Shown: piece by piece, positions 54,603-63,179 of the stretch | How positions within the stretch are numbered: position 1 is the first letter of the stretch | How the letters are laid out: the number at the start of each line of letters is the position of its first letter | NCBI RefSeq assembly: GCF_042849255.1 | Contig: NZ_AP026866.1 | Coordinates: 1,116,001 to 1,180,000 of the forward strand | DNA from: Oceaniferula spumae | GTDB taxonomy: Bacteria; Verrucomicrobiota; Verrucomicrobiia; Verrucomicrobiales; Akkermansiaceae | DNA length: 64,000 nt | Direction of reading: 5' to 3' | Position numbers and translations under genes: made by a program | The notes under the pieces: generated by a model | Told to the model about the DNA's origin: nothing | What the model saw: only the letters and a program-made list of their open reading frames with translations | Database searches by the model: none

Positions 54603-55907
54603 ATGAAACGCAGAAAATTCATCAGCGGCATTGCCTTGGCAGGTGCCACACCCGCTCTCATCAGCACGCCATCCGCCGTAGCTGCCCCGAAGGAAGGAAT
54701 CGCACTCAAGGATATCAAGGCGGTCAGCCCGCCTGTAGTCCAGAATCCTACGGACACGTCGTTTGCAGTCTCATGGATGGTCAACGGCACCGCTACCGGC
54801 TGGGTGGAATGGGGAACCACTGAGCAACTTGGCAACATCTCCCGCCCCGCCCATCACGGCCTCGCTGCGATGAGCGACTACGCATTGTCTGCACGCGTAG
54901 AGGGCATTCCCGCCGGATCAGATGTTTTCTACCGCGTGGTCACCAAAGCCGTGCATTATCAAAATGCCTACGCCATCGAACAGGGCGAACCGATAGCCGG
55001 TGAAATCCGTAAGCTCACTTTGCCAAAGGCCAATCAAGACAGCTGTCACCTAGCCGTTGTCAACGATACCCACGACCACGCAGATACCATTGCCCAGCTC
55101 GCGGACAACATCAATGCCGCGGATCCCGACGCGCTCATCTGGAATGGCGACGTCTATAACCAGATCAGCAGCAATCAAGACATGGCTCGCATTGCCCTCA
55201 CTCCTGGTCAGAAAAAAGAGGACCCTGCGTCCGGCGGCTGGGCATCTACCCGACCGCTCATGTTCACACCGGGTAACCATGATGCCCGAGGCGAAGCTGC
55301 CCGCACCGTACCAGAGGCGTTCATTCCATGGCCGATGGCTGATGGCGAACCAAAGGGACTAAACCCTTCACCCTACACGAGTGGCCGTTATTGCTTCACA
55401 AAACGCATTGGCCCTGTCGGCGTGATCTGCCTCGACACTGGCGAAGATAAACCTGATTCCCGAGAAGTCTGGGGGGGCATGGCAGCCTACGAGCCCTACC
55501 GCGAGGCCCAGCTTGAGTGGTTAGTGAAAGCTCTACAGCAAGAGGAAATCAAATCCGCACCCTACCTCATCGCTTTCTGCCACATCCCCCTGCACGGATT
55601 ACCCGGCCACAATGATGGCATGGGACCCAAAGGATACGCCGGATTCTCAGGCTTCGGTCAGAAGCTCTGGCTTGCGCCCCTAGTGAAAGCAGGCTGCCAG
55701 ATGGTGGTCAGTGGCCATACCCACCGCCACCGCATAGACAATCCCAGCAAGGATTTCCCAATGCACCAGCTGGTAGGCGGGGGCCCGAGAGAAAACAACG
55801 CCACCCTGATCCAGATCAAGGCCGATGCCAAATCTCTCGAAGTCACCATCGAGGATCTGAAAAAGAAAAAGGTCAACGGACTCAGCCTCAGCCCGAGAAA
55901 GGTCTGA
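54603..55907 (+). CDS. Tat-exported calcineurin-like metallophosphoesterase
   Basis: 434 residues. The N-terminus MKRRKFISGIALAGATPAL has a twin-arginine motif and Ala-rich cleavage region (AVAA near residue 28). A fibronectin-like N-terminal domain typical of purple acid phosphatases (DTSFAVSWMVNGTATGWVEWGTT) precedes the catalytic domain: VVNDTHDH, LIWNGDVYNQ, FTPGNHDARGE, FCHIPLHG and VVSGHTHRHR, the five metal-binding blocks. Likely a periplasmic phosphomonoesterase or phosphodiesterase. Divergent from moxR. Confidence 0.88.
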   Translation: MKRRKFISGIALAGATPALISTPSAVAAPKEGIALKDIKAVSPPVVQNPTDTSFAVSWMVNGTATGWVEWGTTEQLGNISRPAHHGLAAMSDYALSARVEGIPAGSDVFYRVVTKAVHYQNAYAIEQGEPIAGEIRKLTLPKANQDSCHLAVVNDTHDHADTIAQLADNINAADPDALIWNGDVYNQISSNQDMARIALTPGQKKEDPASGGWASTRPLMFTPGNHDARGEAARTVPEAFIPWPMADGEPKGLNPSPYTSGRYCFTKRIGPVGVICLDTGEDKPDSREVWGGMAAYEPYREAQLEWLVKALQQEEIKSAPYLIAFCHIPLHGLPGHNDGMGPKGYAGFSGFGQKLWLAPLVKAGCQMVVSGHTHRHRIDNPSKDFPMHQLVGGGPRENNATLIQIKADAKSLEVTIEDLKKKKVNGLSLSPRKV

Positions 55908-56000
55908 CATACAATCAGCTGAAACAGTCGCAGAGCTTGACCCGACTGCCGGTCTGGCTATGCTCCGCGCCCGCAACAGTATGACCATTGCGCACCCGAT

Positions 56001-57230
56001 ATGGCTTTAATCGTTCAAAAATACGGCGGCAGCTCCGTTGGCAGTCTCGACCGCATCCGCAATGTTGCCTCGCGTATCAAAAAATTACGTGACGAGGGCA
56101 ACCAAGTGGTAGCCGTGGTTTCAGCCATGGGTGGAGTCACCGACAAGCTCATCGCCATGGCCCAAGAGCTGAATGAGAACCCACCCGAGCGTGAGCTTGA
56201 TGTGCTTCTCTCCAGCGGCGAGCAGCAGTCCATCGCACTTCTCGCCACCGCGCTGCAGAGCATGGGAGTAGACGCGGTCTCAGCCACCGGTAGACAGGCT
56301 GGCATTGTAACATCCGGCAGCCACACCCGTGGCCGCATCGAGAACATCAATCCCAGCATGCTCCAAGGATACTTGGACGAGGGAAAAGTAATCATCGTCG
56401 CCGGTTTCCAAGGTGTTACCCAGCAGGGACTGATTCACACCCTTGGACGAGGCGGATCCGACCTAACAGCCATCGCAGTGGCCGCAGCCCTGAAAGCCGA
56501 CCTCTGCCAGATCCTCACCGATGTCGACGGCGTTTATACCTGCGATCCCCGTGTGGTCAAAAACGCACGTAAACTGCCCGAAATTTCCTACGACGAAATG
56601 CTGGAAATGGCCTCCTCAGGGAGTAAGGTCATGCAATCCCGCTCGGTCGAATTTGCCAAAAAATACGGAGTCGTCTTTGAAGTCTGCTCCAGCCTGAACA
56701 ATAACCCCGGAACCATAGTCACCGAAGAACACCCAGCCATGGAAGCAGTAGTTATCCGCGGAGTCTCCATCGAGCGCTCCCAAGCCCGCGTCACCATCAC
56801 CGACATCCCCGATCGCCCCGGCAACTCTGCCAAAATTCTCGGTGCCCTCGCTGATGCCGAGATCAATGTCGACATGATCGTGTCCAACATCGCCAGCGAC
56901 GGCATGGCCCGCCATTCCTTCACTATGCACACCAATGACCTCGGCCGCGCCCAAGCAGCGCTGAAGCCAGTGCTGGGTGAGCTCTCCGCTGATGCCCAGA
57001 TCGAAACCGAAGCCGGACTCGCGAAACTCAGCACGGTGGGTATCGGTATGCGTTCTCACTCCGGTGTGGCTGCGAAAATGTTCAAAGCCCTCGGCGACGC
57101 CAACATCAACATTGGCATGATTTCCACCTCCGAGATCAAGATTTCCGTCACAGTCGACGAGACTGAGATCGAAGATGCTGCACGCGTTGTGCACGAGGCA
57201 TTTGATTTGGACAAAAAGCCCGAGGCTTAG
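56001..57230 (+). CDS. lysC: Aspartate kinase
   Basis: 409 residues, monofunctional aspartokinase, first step toward lysine, threonine and methionine. KYGGSSVGSLDRIRNVA (5-21) and FQGVTQQGLIHTLGRGGSDLTAIAVAAAL are kinase signatures; VDGVYTCDPRVVKNARKLPEISYDEMLEMASSGSKVMQSRSVEFA is diagnostic. Two ACT domains fill the C-terminus (about 265-400: RVTITDIPDRPGNSAKILGALADAEINVDMIV; VGIGMRSHSGVAAKMFKALGDANINIGMIS), indicating feedback by amino acids. I see no lysine riboswitch in the 93 bp upstream. Confidence 0.96.
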   Translation: MALIVQKYGGSSVGSLDRIRNVASRIKKLRDEGNQVVAVVSAMGGVTDKLIAMAQELNENPPERELDVLLSSGEQQSIALLATALQSMGVDAVSATGRQAGIVTSGSHTRGRIENINPSMLQGYLDEGKVIIVAGFQGVTQQGLIHTLGRGGSDLTAIAVAAALKADLCQILTDVDGVYTCDPRVVKNARKLPEISYDEMLEMASSGSKVMQSRSVEFAKKYGVVFEVCSSLNNNPGTIVTEEHPAMEAVVIRGVSIERSQARVTITDIPDRPGNSAKILGALADAEINVDMIVSNIASDGMARHSFTMHTNDLGRAQAALKPVLGELSADAQIETEAGLAKLSTVGIGMRSHSGVAAKMFKALGDANINIGMISTSEIKISVTVDETEIEDAARVVHEAFDLDKKPEA

Positions 57231-57254
57231 TCTGTAAAAACCTAACATTCCCTC

Positions 57255-57962
57255 ATGGACAAACCATCTAATCCATACGCCACCCCCGTGGCGGCGTCCG
57301 ATCAGGTGGATGCTTCCAATCTTCAAGGAACGTATGGGCCGTTCCGTAACAATGGCACCCTCAAGAAGATCCTTGTTTCGCTGTTGGTGATTGATGCCAT
57401 GTTGAACATTTTCAACACTGGAATCCTCAATTACATGGATATGCAGCAGTATGAAAATACGGAATACCTGCTGTCCGAGGATACTTCCCAGCTAGACAAT
57501 ATCATCGGTATTGGTGGATTGGCTCACGCAGGCCTGAACATCATCTTAATCATTTTCTTTTGCATCTGGATCAACCGGTCATGTAAAAACGCATGGCTGT
57601 TAGACCCGCCTCGCATGTCTGTTACCCCAGGCTGGTCGGTCGGATACTTTTTCATTCCCATCCTGCTGCTGTGGAAACCGTATACTGCGATGAAGGAAAT
57701 ACGCAGTGCCAGTTATGGTAAGGATCATGCGCTCAAAGCGGTTCTACCATTGTGGTGGACTTTCTGGCTGATGACCATGCTCATTGGTAACATCACCTTC
57801 CGGATCTACATGAACAGTGACGATACTGAGAGCTATCTGATGGCCTGCAAGCTGGATCTTGTAGCCACTCCTCTCAATGTCGTTCTTGATTATCTCGCGA
57901 TCGCTTTGGTCACTGGGATCACCTTGGCCCAACAGCGGCGATTGAAGAATTGGCACCAGTAG
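57255..57962 (+). CDS. DUF4328 membrane protein
   Basis: 235 residues. The N-terminal MDKPSNPYATPVA is the NPYxxP-type start frequent in Planctomycetota and Verrucomicrobiota membrane proteins. About four hydrophobic helices follow, with the DUF4328 signature TPGWSVGYFFIPILLLWKPYTAMKEIRSAS. Function unknown. It begins 24 bp after lysC on the same strand. Confidence 0.8.
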   Translation: MDKPSNPYATPVAASDQVDASNLQGTYGPFRNNGTLKKILVSLLVIDAMLNIFNTGILNYMDMQQYENTEYLLSEDTSQLDNIIGIGGLAHAGLNIILIIFFCIWINRSCKNAWLLDPPRMSVTPGWSVGYFFIPILLLWKPYTAMKEIRSASYGKDHALKAVLPLWWTFWLMTMLIGNITFRIYMNSDDTESYLMACKLDLVATPLNVVLDYLAIALVTGITLAQQRRLKNWHQ

Positions 57963-58025
57963 GGAAAATTGCTCCTAGGCGTATCCCCTGCTTTACAATT
58001 CACCCAACCCTGTCGAGTATCCTGC

Positions 58026-58526
58026 ATGCGCGTTTTCGGAGTCGTTTGGGGTATTGTCGGCATTACTTTCACTCTGGGAAAAGCTATCTTTGGCATGAAG
58101 CACCATGTCGAATCAGCCTTTGAAACTCCGTTTTCCACCTGGCACTGGATCGCCCTGATTGGCTTCAGTTTTTTCATGCTCTACTATGAGGGCTACAAGG
58201 GATTTCAGAAGAAATACTCCCCCCGGGTAGCCGCACGCGTCAGGTATCTGCGTGATGTTCCAAACACCCTGCGTAGCTTGTTAGCGCCCTTATTCTGTAT
58301 TGGATATTTTCATGCCAACAGGAAGACCCTGATTAAAGCTTACGTGCTCACCATTGGAATTGCTCTTCTCGTCAAATCGATGAACTACTGCCCGCAACCA
58401 TGGCGCGGCATTGTCGATCTTGGTGTTATGCTCGGTCTGAGCTGGGGTTTGGTGGCATTCTGGATATATGCCTATCAGGCACTAACGCAAAAGGAATTCC
58501 CCTACTCGCCTGAGACGCCAGAGTAG
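58026..58526 (+). CDS. Small membrane protein of unknown function
   Basis: 166 residues from ATG 58026; a TTG at 57969 would add 19 residues without obvious character. About four membrane helices (FGVVWGIVGITFTLGKAIFG, WIALIGFSFFMLYYEGY, KAYVLTIGIALLVKSM, GVMLGLSWGLVAFWIYAYQAL) with a basic cytoplasmic loop (KKYSPRVAARVRYL). No family recognised. It is the last plus-strand gene before the minus-strand thioesterase. Confidence 0.65.
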   Translation: MRVFGVVWGIVGITFTLGKAIFGMKHHVESAFETPFSTWHWIALIGFSFFMLYYEGYKGFQKKYSPRVAARVRYLRDVPNTLRSLLAPLFCIGYFHANRKTLIKAYVLTIGIALLVKSMNYCPQPWRGIVDLGVMLGLSWGLVAFWIYAYQALTQKEFPYSPETPE

Positions 58527-58600
58527 GTGTGAGGTTTCATTTCGTCGTCAATTCAAGCTCGATGGATTCACCTAGTTTGTCGGCAACTTTCAAAGTCGCC

Positions 58601-58978
58601 CTACTTTCCTAACTTCTCACGCCAGGCATCTTCGAGCTGCACGGGTTTCCCTTTGGAATTTACCCGCACCGTGGTGATCACGCCCGAGGCACATAATGTT
58701 TCTCCGCGGGTAATCTGAAATTTCCAGTCAATGGAACTTCCACCTAAGCGATTGGGTGAGGTAACCACCTCCACAGTTTCACCGGGAAAAACGGGTGCCG
58801 AGTAGTTGCAATTCACTTGCACACGCGGCCAACCACCGTCGCCAAGCAACGGGATTCCAAGTTGCTCCAGAAGAGCATGTTCAGCCTCCTCGGCATAACA
58901 CAGTAGCCGCGAAAAATGGACTAAGCCACCTGCGTCTGTATCAGAAAATGATACCCGGCGCTGGTGGCGATATTCCAT
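58601..58978 (-). CDS. Acyl-CoA thioesterase, 4HBT hotdog family
   Basis: 125 residues from ATG 58978; the frame extends further but would overlap fabF. RVSFSDTDAGGLVHFSRLLCYAEEAEHALLEQLG is the 4-hydroxybenzoyl-CoA thioesterase signature with the catalytic Asp in DTDAGG. PVFPGETVEVVTSPNRLGGSSIDWKFQI follows. It probably hydrolyses acyl-CoA or acyl-ACP and lies 19 bp after fabF on the same strand. Confidence 0.87.
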   Translation of the reverse strand: MEYRHQRRVSFSDTDAGGLVHFSRLLCYAEEAEHALLEQLGIPLLGDGGWPRVQVNCNYSAPVFPGETVEVVTSPNRLGGSSIDWKFQITRGETLCASGVITTVRVNSKGKPVQLEDAWREKLGK

Positions 58979-58997
58979 ATTGAGTGAAGCAATAACT

Positions 58998-60245
58998 CTA
59001 ACTGAGCTCGCGAACCAGCACACTGGCATTGTGCCCTCCGAAGCCGAAGGAGTTGCTCAGCGCGCTCTTCACCTTGACCTCGCGGGCAACGTTAGCCGTG
59101 TAATCGAGATCACACTCGGGATCTTGGTTCTCGAGGTTAATGGTAGGAGGAATGACGCTGTCTTTCATCGCCATCAAACATGCCGCTAGCTCAACCCCGC
59201 CGGCAGCACCTAGCAGGTGACCGGTCATGGATTTGGTAGAACTCACGATGAGATTATCTTTAGCGTGATTGCCGAAAGTTTTCTTGATCGCCTTGGTCTC
59301 ACAGATGTCACCCAGAGGAGTCGATGTTCCATGAGCGTTCACATAGGTGACCTCGTCCGCGTTCATCTTGGCATGCTTAAGTGCCATGTCCATGCAGCGC
59401 GAAGCACCATGGCCTTCCGGGTGAGGTGATGTCATATGATAGGCATCACCACTCACACCGTAGCCGACGAGTTCGGCGTAGATCTGAGCACCACGCTTTT
59501 TGGCGTGTTCGTATTCCTCGATCACCATCACACCGGCACCTTCCCCCATGACAAAGCCGTCTCGGCCGGTGTCAAAGGGACGCGATGCGCGCTCAGGCTC
59601 ATCATTGCGGGTGCTGAGGGCTTTCATGTTACTGAAACCTGACAGACCCATGGGTAGAATGGTCGCTTCAGCACCACCGCAGACGAAAGCATCTGCATCG
59701 CCGAATTTGATCATGCGCCATGCTTCACCAATGTTGTGGTTCGAGGTGGCACAAGCAGTGACGATGACCATATTTGGTCCGCCAAAGCCGTATTCCATGG
59801 AAAGGATTCCGCTGCCGATATTGGAAATCATCATCGGAATCACGAAGGGTGAAACGCGGGAAGCTCCACGCTTCAGAAGTTTTTCGTGCTCGGTCTCAAG
59901 CGTGCCTAGACCACCGATGCCGCTACCGACCATGACGCCGACTCGTTCGCGGTCAATGCCATCGGAATCAAGATTCGCGTCATTGATTGCCATCTTAGAG
60001 GCGGCAATAGCAAACTGGGCATAGCGGTCACAGCGACGTGCATCTTTCGGGTTATTGAACCAAGGTGCTGGGTCAAAGCCTTTCACTTCCCCTGCAATCT
60101 TGCACGGATAAGGATCAGAATCAGTCAATGTGACCGGACCAATGCCGCTCTTACCTGCCTTGAGACCTTCCCAGGTGCTCTGCAAATCGTTTCCGAGAGG
60201 GCTCAATACCCCGATACCTGTGATAACAACTCTTCGATCGTACAT
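58998..60245 (-). CDS. fabF: 3-oxoacyl-[acyl-carrier-protein] synthase II
   Basis: 415 residues, elongating condensing enzyme of fatty acid synthesis. Active-site C165 is in IVTACATSNHNIGEAW; the catalytic histidines are in NAHGTSTPLGD and KSMTGHLLGAAGG. VVITGIGVLSPLGND is the usual N-terminus and SNSFGFGGHNASVLV the usual C-terminus. Followed by the thioesterase gene. No acyl carrier protein gene is in the window. Confidence 0.96.
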   Translation of the reverse strand: MYDRRVVITGIGVLSPLGNDLQSTWEGLKAGKSGIGPVTLTDSDPYPCKIAGEVKGFDPAPWFNNPKDARRCDRYAQFAIAASKMAINDANLDSDGIDRERVGVMVGSGIGGLGTLETEHEKLLKRGASRVSPFVIPMMISNIGSGILSMEYGFGGPNMVIVTACATSNHNIGEAWRMIKFGDADAFVCGGAEATILPMGLSGFSNMKALSTRNDEPERASRPFDTGRDGFVMGEGAGVMVIEEYEHAKKRGAQIYAELVGYGVSGDAYHMTSPHPEGHGASRCMDMALKHAKMNADEVTYVNAHGTSTPLGDICETKAIKKTFGNHAKDNLIVSSTKSMTGHLLGAAGGVELAACLMAMKDSVIPPTINLENQDPECDLDYTANVAREVKVKSALSNSFGFGGHNASVLVRELS

Positions 60246-60379
60246 AAATATGGATGGTGTCCGCCGTGCGGCTTCGGAGTATTATTCAGTAACAGGGCTC
60301 AAGTGCAAGCACCAACCCGTATGCTTTGCTGACACTTTTCATGGTAAAAACGCCCACCTGAATATCCTCATCACGAGAA

Positions 60380-60622
60380 CTAGCCTAATCGCCTTGACCG
60401 GCCACGTTCGTTGGATCGACCGCACTCAGGGCATACTGGAAACCTTTCGCGACTGCGGTCTTGATACAAGTGGCCGCAGACGCGACAGCGAATGACGTTA
60501 TTTTTCGCAACCCGAGCTCTGGATCGACGGCGTAACCCCATCACCACGGAATAGATGCCGATCGCCACCAAAGGCACGGAAATCGCCCATAAAATAAAAT
60601 CCTCTAGCGTCAGCTCTATCAT
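60380..60622 (-). CDS. Small membrane protein with C-terminal zinc ribbon
   Basis: 80 residues: one membrane helix (about 8-29) then a basic stretch and a zinc-ribbon pair CRVC and CPEC. The ATG overlaps the stop of the preceding 272-residue gene by 4 bp (ATGA), so it is real and co-translated with the exbB-exbD group. Function unknown. Confidence 0.75.
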   Translation of the reverse strand: MIELTLEDFILWAISVPLVAIGIYSVVMGLRRRSRARVAKNNVIRCRVCGHLYQDRSRERFPVCPECGRSNERGRSRRLG

Positions 60623-61437
60623 TCTCTCAGGGCTTCTATCTGGAGTTCTAGCACACCGATCACCACAGGCTGGTCGGAATCAACGGGCAGAAACCTCTGA
60701 CTCCGCAACCATGCCGAGAGCAGCTTTTGCTTCTCAGAAGGTTTGACGGCTTCCAGTCCTTCGCCGGAGAGAGATACGCAGCCTCGGACAATCCCCTTAG
60801 CATCAATGCCTATCATAAAACGAAACGACTGGCCGAACCACTCCTCCGCCACCAAGGCTCGTGGTAGAACAGGGCTTTTCTGCTGCAGCCGTTTCTGGAT
60901 ATTGCTGTCCGCATTGATTCGGGCCAGCACATACAAGTCGCCTTCAGCCTGCCCCCCTGACTCGTCTACCGATAGTTCCCAGGTCTTGGCAATATCACCT
61001 AACAACCCTTCCTCAGGGTCGACGATGGATGGCAAGGCACGCCCATCTTGCTCTCGGGGCAAGGCCACAAGCTCGGGTTCATATTTCCAGGTTTTTCCAG
61101 CCAGCAGATCAGTTTGTGCACTGATTCGAGCCATCGTGTCCTTATCGTAAGCAGGATCCCAGCGGCGCGGAAAAGGTGACTTTTCCTCGATCTGGACCAG
61201 TAGGTTCTGGTAGTTCGGGTCATCCTCACTGATGAAAAACACGCTGGCGGTCCGCTTGGAAACAAGGGGCGTTTTCTCACCATCGATTCGGATTGCGTAG
61301 ACCGAAAAGGCAAAAAAACCTGTGGCTATCATCAGAGCCAGGAGTTTCCCCGTATGATGCTTTCTGGCACCACGCCAGCGGAAGATGAGACCAGCTTCCT
61401 GGTCTCGCTTCTGCCTTCTTTTACTTAGGAAAAACAT
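60619..61437 (-). CDS. Bitopic membrane protein of the exbB-exbD operon, possible TonB-like partner
   Basis: 272 residues: basic cytoplasmic N-terminus, one membrane helix (about 31-49) and a periplasmic domain. It starts 17 bp after exbD. The C-terminal 75 residues (FRFMIGIDAKGIVRGCVSLSGEG, then ends VVIGVLELQIEALRE) have the size and strand pattern of a TonB C-terminal domain. The usual Pro-rich linker is missing, so TonB function is only inferred from topology and place. Confidence 0.6.
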   Translation of the reverse strand: MFFLSKRRQKRDQEAGLIFRWRGARKHHTGKLLALMIATGFFAFSVYAIRIDGEKTPLVSKRTASVFFISEDDPNYQNLLVQIEEKSPFPRRWDPAYDKDTMARISAQTDLLAGKTWKYEPELVALPREQDGRALPSIVDPEEGLLGDIAKTWELSVDESGGQAEGDLYVLARINADSNIQKRLQQKSPVLPRALVAEEWFGQSFRFMIGIDAKGIVRGCVSLSGEGLEAVKPSEKQKLLSAWLRSQRFLPVDSDQPVVIGVLELQIEALRE

Positions 61438-61454
61438 GACTTCCGAGCCGAGTA

Positions 61455-61877
61455 TCAGTCGCGACCGATCGGTCTCCCTGCCAGACCGCAGTTCAGACCT
61501 ATTTTCAAAATTCGATTAATGACGTCCTTCTCAACGCCGCTGGAAACATCCACGTCAGAGCGAACCACAGCCGTGGTGATGGTATCGCCCCCCTCCTCAT
61601 CTCTAAGCCTTTGGATCTCAGCTTCGAGTTCATCCAGTGGCACTTGTTTTTTATTCACCCAGAGTGGGGTGCCCCGCCCTGCTCCCAAGGTGATGACGAT
61701 GGGGTTATCCATCTGTTTCAACCGCCAAGGAGACTCGTGCACGGTCACCTCGATTCCAGTTTGCTGAACAAAGGATGGCCCTAACAATGGGAACACCAGG
61801 ATCAAAGCAATGATGTCCAGACCGGCAAGCGTGTGGAGAAATCCTGGCTTCGACGGCAGTGTCAGTTGCAGCTTCAT
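61455..61877 (-). CDS. exbD: Biopolymer transport protein ExbD/TolR
   Basis: 140 residues: one membrane helix (about 16-37) with a conserved Asp at its start (D21, in LAGLDIIALILVF), the proton-pathway residue of ExbD, and a periplasmic domain (VNKKQVPLDELEAEIQRL, VVRSDVDVSSGVEKDVINRILKIG). Starts within the exbB stop (ATGA overlap), so the two form one motor unit. Confidence 0.87.
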   Translation of the reverse strand: MKLQLTLPSKPGFLHTLAGLDIIALILVFPLLGPSFVQQTGIEVTVHESPWRLKQMDNPIVITLGAGRGTPLWVNKKQVPLDELEAEIQRLRDEEGGDTITTAVVRSDVDVSSGVEKDVINRILKIGLNCGLAGRPIGRD

Positions 61878-62578
61878 TTTTTACTCTTCTGAGCCGTTTT
61901 ATTAGCCGCCTGCTCTTTCTGACCTGCAATTTCATCGGCCTCTTCGCGGAAGGAAACGATCTCAGCCTGGTCGCGCGCGTCACAGATGATGTTCACCATC
62001 TCGATTCCGGCACGCTCGATACGATGAACCATGCGTTTCACCCGACCGTAGAAAAACAGATAGAAAAGATAAACGGGAATCGCAACGGCGAGTCCCAGTC
62101 CGGTGGTCACCAAGCTTTCGTAGACACCTCCAGACATCGCCGCGGGAGAGGAGAACGCTTTATCCTGACTCATCTGCATGAATGTGCCGACCAATCCGTT
62201 GACCGTGCCTAACATGCCTACGAGTGGAGCAATTAGGGCTATACCGTAGAGCGCGCGAAGGTTGCGTTCCATGCGAGGAACTTCAAGCTGGCCAGCTTCC
62301 TGAGCGACATCGCGAAGATCTCGGCGTGGCAGATTCTTTCGCATCAACACCGCATGGGCAACCCGTGCGGTTGGTCCGGGAGCGCGCGCGGCCTCGTGCA
62401 TCGCCTCGGCGAAGGCTCCTTTGCGCACATGATTGGCTAGGCCTAGCAGTAGGTCACCGACGTTAATTCGAACCTTTTGAAAAAAGAAAATCCGTTCCAA
62501 AACGAGCAGCATACTGACAAAGGCCAACACACCTAACACCCAGACAAACGGTCCTCCTTGATCTACCAATTGTAACAT
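61874..62578 (-). CDS. exbB: MotA/TolQ/ExbB proton channel protein
   Basis: 234 residues with three membrane helices (about 11-30, 107-135, 145-175). The family signature is LRALYGIALIAPLVGMLGTVNGLVGTFMQM and VYESLVTTGLGLAVAIPVYLFYLFFYGRVKRM. With ExbD it converts proton motive force into movement of a TonB- or Tol-type partner. The C-terminus is a charged, Lys/Gln-rich tail. First gene of a four-gene unit. Confidence 0.92.
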   Translation of the reverse strand: MLQLVDQGGPFVWVLGVLAFVSMLLVLERIFFFQKVRINVGDLLLGLANHVRKGAFAEAMHEAARAPGPTARVAHAVLMRKNLPRRDLRDVAQEAGQLEVPRMERNLRALYGIALIAPLVGMLGTVNGLVGTFMQMSQDKAFSSPAAMSGGVYESLVTTGLGLAVAIPVYLFYLFFYGRVKRMVHRIERAGIEMVNIICDARDQAEIVSFREEADEIAGQKEQAANKTAQKSKK

Positions 62579-62759
62579 CGCGCCGAATGCTACACGAAAC
62601 CTAGAAAAGTTCCAATTTCCAAATGCTCAAAATAACAGCATCTTTTGGAGGTGACACATTTAGCGCCATCGTGCTGAAAGCCTCAGAAGAGCAGGTGCTA
62701 GCATAGCAGCCACTAGATGCTAGGTCGTCGCTAACGACGATATGTGGACTACATCACGC

Positions 62760-63074
62760 TTAGTCGATGTAGTTGCAGACATACTGGCAAGTGCCGTCTG
62801 CGACCTCGATGGTGAAACCGGAATTCGCATCGATATTGAAACTCTGCCCGGCTTCGAACGATAGCTCCTCATCAGTACCGTCAATACGCACCTTGCACTG
62901 GCCGTCGATGATCTCCATGCATTCGGCTGCTTCGGTCCCAAAGTGGAAAGATCCGGGGAAAATCACGCCGAAGCTTTTTTTGCTCCCATCGGAAAGAGTG
63001 ATGCCGTGAGAAACGACTTTCCCATCGAAGTAAACGTTGGCTTTGGCGGATGCTGTGACGTTGTTAAATTCCAT
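62760..63074 (-). CDS. ppnP: Pyrimidine/purine nucleoside phosphorylase PpnP
   Basis: A 104-residue single-domain cupin of the DUF1255/PpnP family, which splits nucleosides with phosphate. VVSHGITLSDGSKKSFGVIFPGSFHFGTEAAECMEIIDGQCKVRI and FEAGQSFNIDANSGFTIEV are typical. A GAGAGG sequence lies about 9 bp before the ATG. Length is exactly that of the family. Confidence 0.88.
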   Translation of the reverse strand: MEFNNVTASAKANVYFDGKVVSHGITLSDGSKKSFGVIFPGSFHFGTEAAECMEIIDGQCKVRIDGTDEELSFEAGQSFNIDANSGFTIEVADGTCQYVCNYID

Positions 63075-63179
63075 GCGGCGAACCTCTCACCGCAGAGAGT
63101 GTTCTGCAAATTGTTAATGTGACTGTAGCGGCATTTACCCGCTACGTTGATCTCATAGCTCGGAAATCCTCCGATTCTA

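Noticed and set aside
62721..62740. Hairpin TCGTCG-CTAA-CGACGA after ppnP
   Set aside because: No T-run on either strand and only a 6-bp stem; may be chance.
63127..63152. Inverted repeat GTAGCGG/CCGCTAC between the GDPD gene and ppnP
   Set aside because: Seven base pairs without a T-run; not enough to call a terminator.
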